A stretch of DNA of 33,424 nucleotides from an uncultured Pelagibacteraceae bacterium (GTDB lineage Bacteria > Pseudomonadota > Alphaproteobacteria > Pelagibacterales > Pelagibacteraceae): the NCBI GenBank assembly GCA_902604605.1, contig CACKZI010000007.1, positions 1 to 33,424 of the forward strand, read 5' to 3'. Of this stretch, positions 30,333-33,424 are shown one piece after another. The notes under the pieces were generated by a model, which searched no databases, was not told the origin of the DNA, and saw nothing but the letters and a program-made list of their open reading frames with translations. Each line of letters opens with the position of its first letter. Within the stretch, counting starts at the first letter, position 1. The position numbers and the translations under genes are program-made.

Positions 30333-32155
30333 GCTGCAGAGCTAGATTTTTCACTTCTTTTTCTTTCATGTGGATCAAGAATTGCTTTTCTTAATCTGCA
30401 TGACTCTGGTGTAATTTCTAGAGCTTCATCAGTATTCAACATACTTAACTGCTCTGCAATTGACATTTTTCTTACCGGGGTGAGAACAACATTTTCATCA
30501 GTACCTTGAGTTCTCATATTCGTTAATTTTTTACCTTTCATAACATTAATAATCATATCTCCAGGTTTTGGTGATAATCCAACTATCATGCCTGGGTAAA
30601 CAGGATCGTTATGAGTTATAAACATTTCACCTCTTGCCTGTAAATTGAATATTGCAAAAGCGACAGCCTTTCCTTGTTCCATTGAAATTAAAGCACCATT
30701 TCTTCTTCCTTCCATTTCACCTTCAAATTTACCATAATCATGAAAGATTCTATTGATAACTCCGTTTCCTTTTGTGAGAGTAAGAAATCGACTTGTATAA
30801 CCCATCAAACCTCTCGTAGGAGCGTGAAATATTAATCGCTTTTTATCTTTTCCTGTATCTTTTAACTCAATTAATTTCCCTTTTCTTCTGTTCATTGAAT
30901 CAATTATCTTAGAAGAGTACTCTTCATCAAGGTCCATAGTAATTTCTTCTATCGGTTCAAGTTTGTTTCCATCCCTATCTTTTCTGTATAAAACTTTTGG
31001 AGGACTAATTGTCATTTCAAAACCTTCTCTTCTCATCTGAGTTAGTAATATCTCTAACATTAATTCTCCTCTACCACTCACTACAAAAGAGTCATTTCCA
31101 TCATTTTCTGAGAACGTAATACCAACATTGTTCTGTGCCTCTGTGATCAATCTATCTCTAATTTGAGTACTGGTAAGTTTTTTGCCTTCAGTGCCAGCCA
31201 AAGGAGATGTATTAACTGTTATAGTTATGGACATAGTGGGAGGATCAATAGGAGTAGCAGCAATTGGCTCATTAACTTCTAAATCACATATTGTATCTGC
31301 AACACTTGCTTTTTCTAAACCTGCAACAACCACAATATCTCCTGCTTCGCCAACCTCAATAGGAACTTTTTTTGTTCCTTCATATCTAAAAATTTTAGTT
31401 AATCTGCCCTCGTCGACTTTTTCACCTTTTAAATTTATTGCCTTTATTGCTTGATTAGCTTTAGCGGTTCCTTGGGTAATTCTACCAACTAAACTTCTTC
31501 CCAAAAAGCTGTCCGCATAAAGAAGAGTTGATAACATTGCAAAAGGTTTTGATTTATCAAGATCTGCAGGTTTAACATGTTCAATAATTTGGTCTAAGAG
31601 AGGATTTAGATTTTCTCGAGAACCATCCACTTCTTTATCTGCCCATCCAGATCTTCCACTAGCATATAAAACTGGAAAATCCAATTGTTCCTCATTAGCG
31701 TCTAAACTTACAAATAAATCAAAAGTTTCATCCAAAACTTCATTAGCTCTTTGATCAGCTTTATCTAATTTGTTTATTACAACAATAGGTTTTAATCCTT
31801 GTTTTAAAGCTTTAGATAATACGAATTTGGTTTGAGGCATAACACCTTCTGCTGAGTCTATAAGAAGCAATGCACCATCAGCCATACTTAAAACTCTTTC
31901 AACTTCTGCAGCAAAATCTCTGTGTCCAGGTGTATCAATAATATTTATTCTAGAGTCTTTCCAATTAATTGAAGCTGGTTTTGCTAGAATTGTAATTCCT
32001 CTTTCTTTTTCAAGTTCCCCTGAATCCATTAATCTTTCATCAACAACTTCATTCTCCCTAAAAGAACCACTTTGTTTCATTAGATTATCAATTAAAGTTG
32101 TTTTGCCATGGTCAACATGGGCTATGATAGTGATGTTTCTGATATTGTTAGTCAT
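30329..32155 (-). CDS. typA: Ribosome-associated translational GTPase TypA/BipA
   Basis: This 608-residue translational GTPase helps 50S ribosomal subunit assembly and stress or cold adaptation. GTP-binding motifs: G1 AHVDHGKTT at 12-20, the switch I region with RGITI at 52-56, G3 DTPGH at 74-78 and G4 NKLD at 128-131. After the beta-barrel domain (LSTLLYADSFLGRSLVGRI) come the EF-G-like segments (GRGELMLEILLTQMRREGFEMTI) and the TypA-specific C-terminal domain ending GLSPKPGDMIINVMKGKKLTNMRTQGTDENVVLTPVRKM. It is full length. It is divergent from the DEAD-box gene, itself often linked with cold response, across 189 bases. Confidence 0.96.
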   Translation of the reverse strand: MTNNIRNITIIAHVDHGKTTLIDNLMKQSGSFRENEVVDERLMDSGELEKERGITILAKPASINWKDSRINIIDTPGHRDFAAEVERVLSMADGALLLIDSAEGVMPQTKFVLSKALKQGLKPIVVINKLDKADQRANEVLDETFDLFVSLDANEEQLDFPVLYASGRSGWADKEVDGSRENLNPLLDQIIEHVKPADLDKSKPFAMLSTLLYADSFLGRSLVGRITQGTAKANQAIKAINLKGEKVDEGRLTKIFRYEGTKKVPIEVGEAGDIVVVAGLEKASVADTICDLEVNEPIAATPIDPPTMSITITVNTSPLAGTEGKKLTSTQIRDRLITEAQNNVGITFSENDGNDSFVVSGRGELMLEILLTQMRREGFEMTISPPKVLYRKDRDGNKLEPIEEITMDLDEEYSSKIIDSMNRRKGKLIELKDTGKDKKRLIFHAPTRGLMGYTSRFLTLTKGNGVINRIFHDYGKFEGEMEGRRNGALISMEQGKAVAFAIFNLQARGEMFITHNDPVYPGMIVGLSPKPGDMIINVMKGKKLTNMRTQGTDENVVLTPVRKMSIAEQLSMLNTDEALEITPESCRLRKAILDPHERKRSEKSSSAA

Positions 32156-32344
32156 AAATTGTGGCTCTTATACATTAATTCTTTGATTTGAAAACTTAAA
32201 AAAACTCAGTATTTGTTAGATAAATTAGGTTTAATAAAAAATTCATTTCTTGTGATTGTTTTAAAAACATATAGATATCGCAATAAAATTAGAGGCAACA
32301 GATAATCAAGAACTTAATTTCAAAATAGATTTTTTAATCATCAA
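32156..32344. promoter_or_regulatory. Divergent typA / DEAD-box helicase regulatory gap
   Basis: At 189 bases this is the largest gene-free stretch in the window. Upstream of the helicase gene, TTGTGA followed after 16 bases by TAGATA (about 32251-32278) is a plausible sigma-70-type promoter, leaving a leader of roughly 60 bases. I see no strong hairpin, SD sequence or known riboswitch. Nothing clear can be read for the typA side. Confidence 0.3.
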
Positions 32345-33424
32345 ATGGAAAATTTTAGATCAATAAAAATAGAAGACTCATTAAAACATTCATTATCTAA
32401 AATGAATTTTATTAAGCCAACACCTATTCAAGGTATGGCCATTCCAGTTGCATTAGAGGGTAAAGATATTTTAGGTACCGCTCAAACAGGCACAGGTAAA
32501 ACTTTAGCTTTTAGTATACCTTTAATTAATAAATTGATTTTAGATAAAAACGCTTTTGCGTTAGTGATGTGCCCAACAAGAGAACTAGCCTCACAAGTAA
32601 TGGAAGCAATTAAAAGTATTATTAGTGACAAGATCAATATTAGAACAGCTTTATTAATTGGTGGCGAGTCTATGCAAAAGCAACTGAGACAACTGGGTAA
32701 TAGGTCTAGAATAATAGTTGGTACACCTGGAAGAATTAATGATCACTTAAAAAGAAAAAGTTTAAACTTATCAGCAACAAAGTATTTAGTTCTAGACGAA
32801 ACTGACAGAATGCTTGATATGGGCTTTACTCCACAAATTGAAATGGTTCTAAAATTTGTACCTAGAAATCATCAAACATTACTATTCTCAGCAACCTTAC
32901 CTCAAAACATTTTAAGAATTTCAGAAAGATATTTAAATAAACCTGAGAGAATATCCACTGGGTCTACTTCAATACCAGTCTCAAAGATAAAGCAAGAGAC
33001 AATCCAAGTTTTAATAGAAAATAAGTATGATGAATTAATAGATCAATTTTTAGCAAGAGAGGGATCTATTTTAGTTTTTGTTAAAACTAAAAGAAATGCT
33101 GATAAGATGGTTAAGCGTCTTAAGGAAGAAGGTCATTCTGCAGATGCAATTCATGGAGATCTTCGTCAAAGCAAAAGAGATCGTGTAATTAATTCTTTTA
33201 GAAAAGGTTTGAAAAGAATTTTAATTGCAACTGATGTAGCAGCAAGAGGTCTGGATATTCCATTAATTCAACACGTGATTAATTATGATCTACCACAAGT
33301 TCCAGAAGATTATATTCATAGAATTGGAAGAACTGCTAGAGCTGGGTCAGAAGGGTCTGCTTTAACTTTTTTAACACCAGACGATAGATCGATGTGGAAT
33401 TCTATTAATAAATTGATAGATCCA
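32345..33424 (+). CDS. DEAD-box RNA helicase, RhlE/DbpA-like (C-terminus beyond window edge)
   Basis: This ATP-dependent RNA helicase probably acts on rRNA or mRNA, for example in ribosome assembly or cold adaptation. The frame is open to the right edge: 360 codons. Motifs in order: Q motif with FIKPTPIQ at 22-29, Walker A AQTGTGKT at 46-53, PTREL at 77-81, TPGR at 127-130, motif II at 151-154, SAT at 182-184, then DVAARGLD and HRIGRTARAG in the second RecA domain. Motif II reads DETD instead of DEAD; the codon ACT at 32801-32803 makes the change. All other residues needed for ATP hydrolysis are present. The C-terminal tail that separates RhlE, SrmB and CsdA types is missing, so the subtype is not fixed. 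Confidence 0.94.
   Translation, partial: MENFRSIKIEDSLKHSLSKMNFIKPTPIQGMAIPVALEGKDILGTAQTGTGKTLAFSIPLINKLILDKNAFALVMCPTRELASQVMEAIKSIISDKINIRTALLIGGESMQKQLRQLGNRSRIIVGTPGRINDHLKRKSLNLSATKYLVLDETDRMLDMGFTPQIEMVLKFVPRNHQTLLFSATLPQNILRISERYLNKPERISTGSTSIPVSKIKQETIQVLIENKYDELIDQFLAREGSILVFVKTKRNADKMVKRLKEEGHSADAIHGDLRQSKRDRVINSFRKGLKRILIATDVAARGLDIPLIQHVINYDLPQVPEDYIHRIGRTARAGSEGSALTFLTPDDRSMWNSINKLIDP

Noticed and set aside
31182..31454. Plus-strand frame of 90 codons inside typA
   Set aside because: Antisense to a highly conserved GTPase gene, with no similarity to a known family that I can see.
1..33424. Mobile elements, CRISPR arrays, tRNA or rRNA genes
   Set aside because: I looked for transposase motifs, evenly spaced repeats, cloverleaf sequences and conserved rRNA segments on both strands and saw none; the many A and T runs are compositional.

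Overview
The window looks like a piece of a SAR11 (Pelagibacterales, Alphaproteobacteria) chromosome. The basis is a very AT-rich sequence with AT-ending codons, almost no intergenic DNA, many 1-bp start/stop overlaps, and convergent genes that share their stop codons. The protein set fits a free-living marine alphaproteobacterium. This assignment is inference; there is no rRNA gene here. I see no tRNA, rRNA, insertion sequence, prophage or CRISPR, and no gene-free stretch above about 190 bases.

Layout. 1-538: gpmA (minus, runs off the left edge). 584-1559: VanZ-like membrane protein and an SLT-domain lipoprotein. 1549-6815 (minus): msrA, a 3-mercaptopyruvate sulfurtransferase, a hairpin-less membrane fusion protein and an RND pump, all tightly packed. 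6851-8363: EamA transporter and AlkA-type glycosylase. 8350-10046 (minus): uraD, a GT17 glycosyltransferase and a DUF1330 protein. 10113-16112 (plus): uraH-xdhA-xdhB-guaD-puuD-xpt, a six-gene purine operon, facing an AzgA-type purine permease (16157-17446, minus) across a terminator. 17593-18480: a BamE-like lipoprotein, then an Hsp20 gene with a near-consensus sigma-32 promoter and a leader that may be a ROSE-like RNA thermometer. 18566-22121: oligopeptidase B, a TimB/Tim14-like J protein and a GT9 glycosyltransferase. 22171-25785: DapA-superfamily protein, cyclopropane-fatty-acid synthase, a very lysine-rich coiled-coil protein and a small membrane protein. 25782-30332: DCC-family protein, TldD/TldE, a DUF6134-like secreted protein and a YczE-like membrane protein. 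30329-32155: typA/bipA. 32345-end: DEAD-box helicase (partial).

The most coherent system is the purine module (9528-17446). AzgA would import guanine or hypoxanthine; GuaD deaminates guanine to xanthine; XdhAB oxidises xanthine (and hypoxanthine) to urate; PuuD oxidises urate; UraH and UraD convert the product to allantoin. Xpt provides the competing salvage branch from xanthine to XMP. Allantoinase and XdhC are not in the window, and PuuD lacks the cytochrome c domain of its characterised homologue. The best candidates for something new are the Hsp20 leader, the cytochrome-less PuuD, the hairpin-less fusion protein, the lysine-rich coiled-coil protein in the cfa cluster, and a tiny cysteine-rich ORF in front of tldD.
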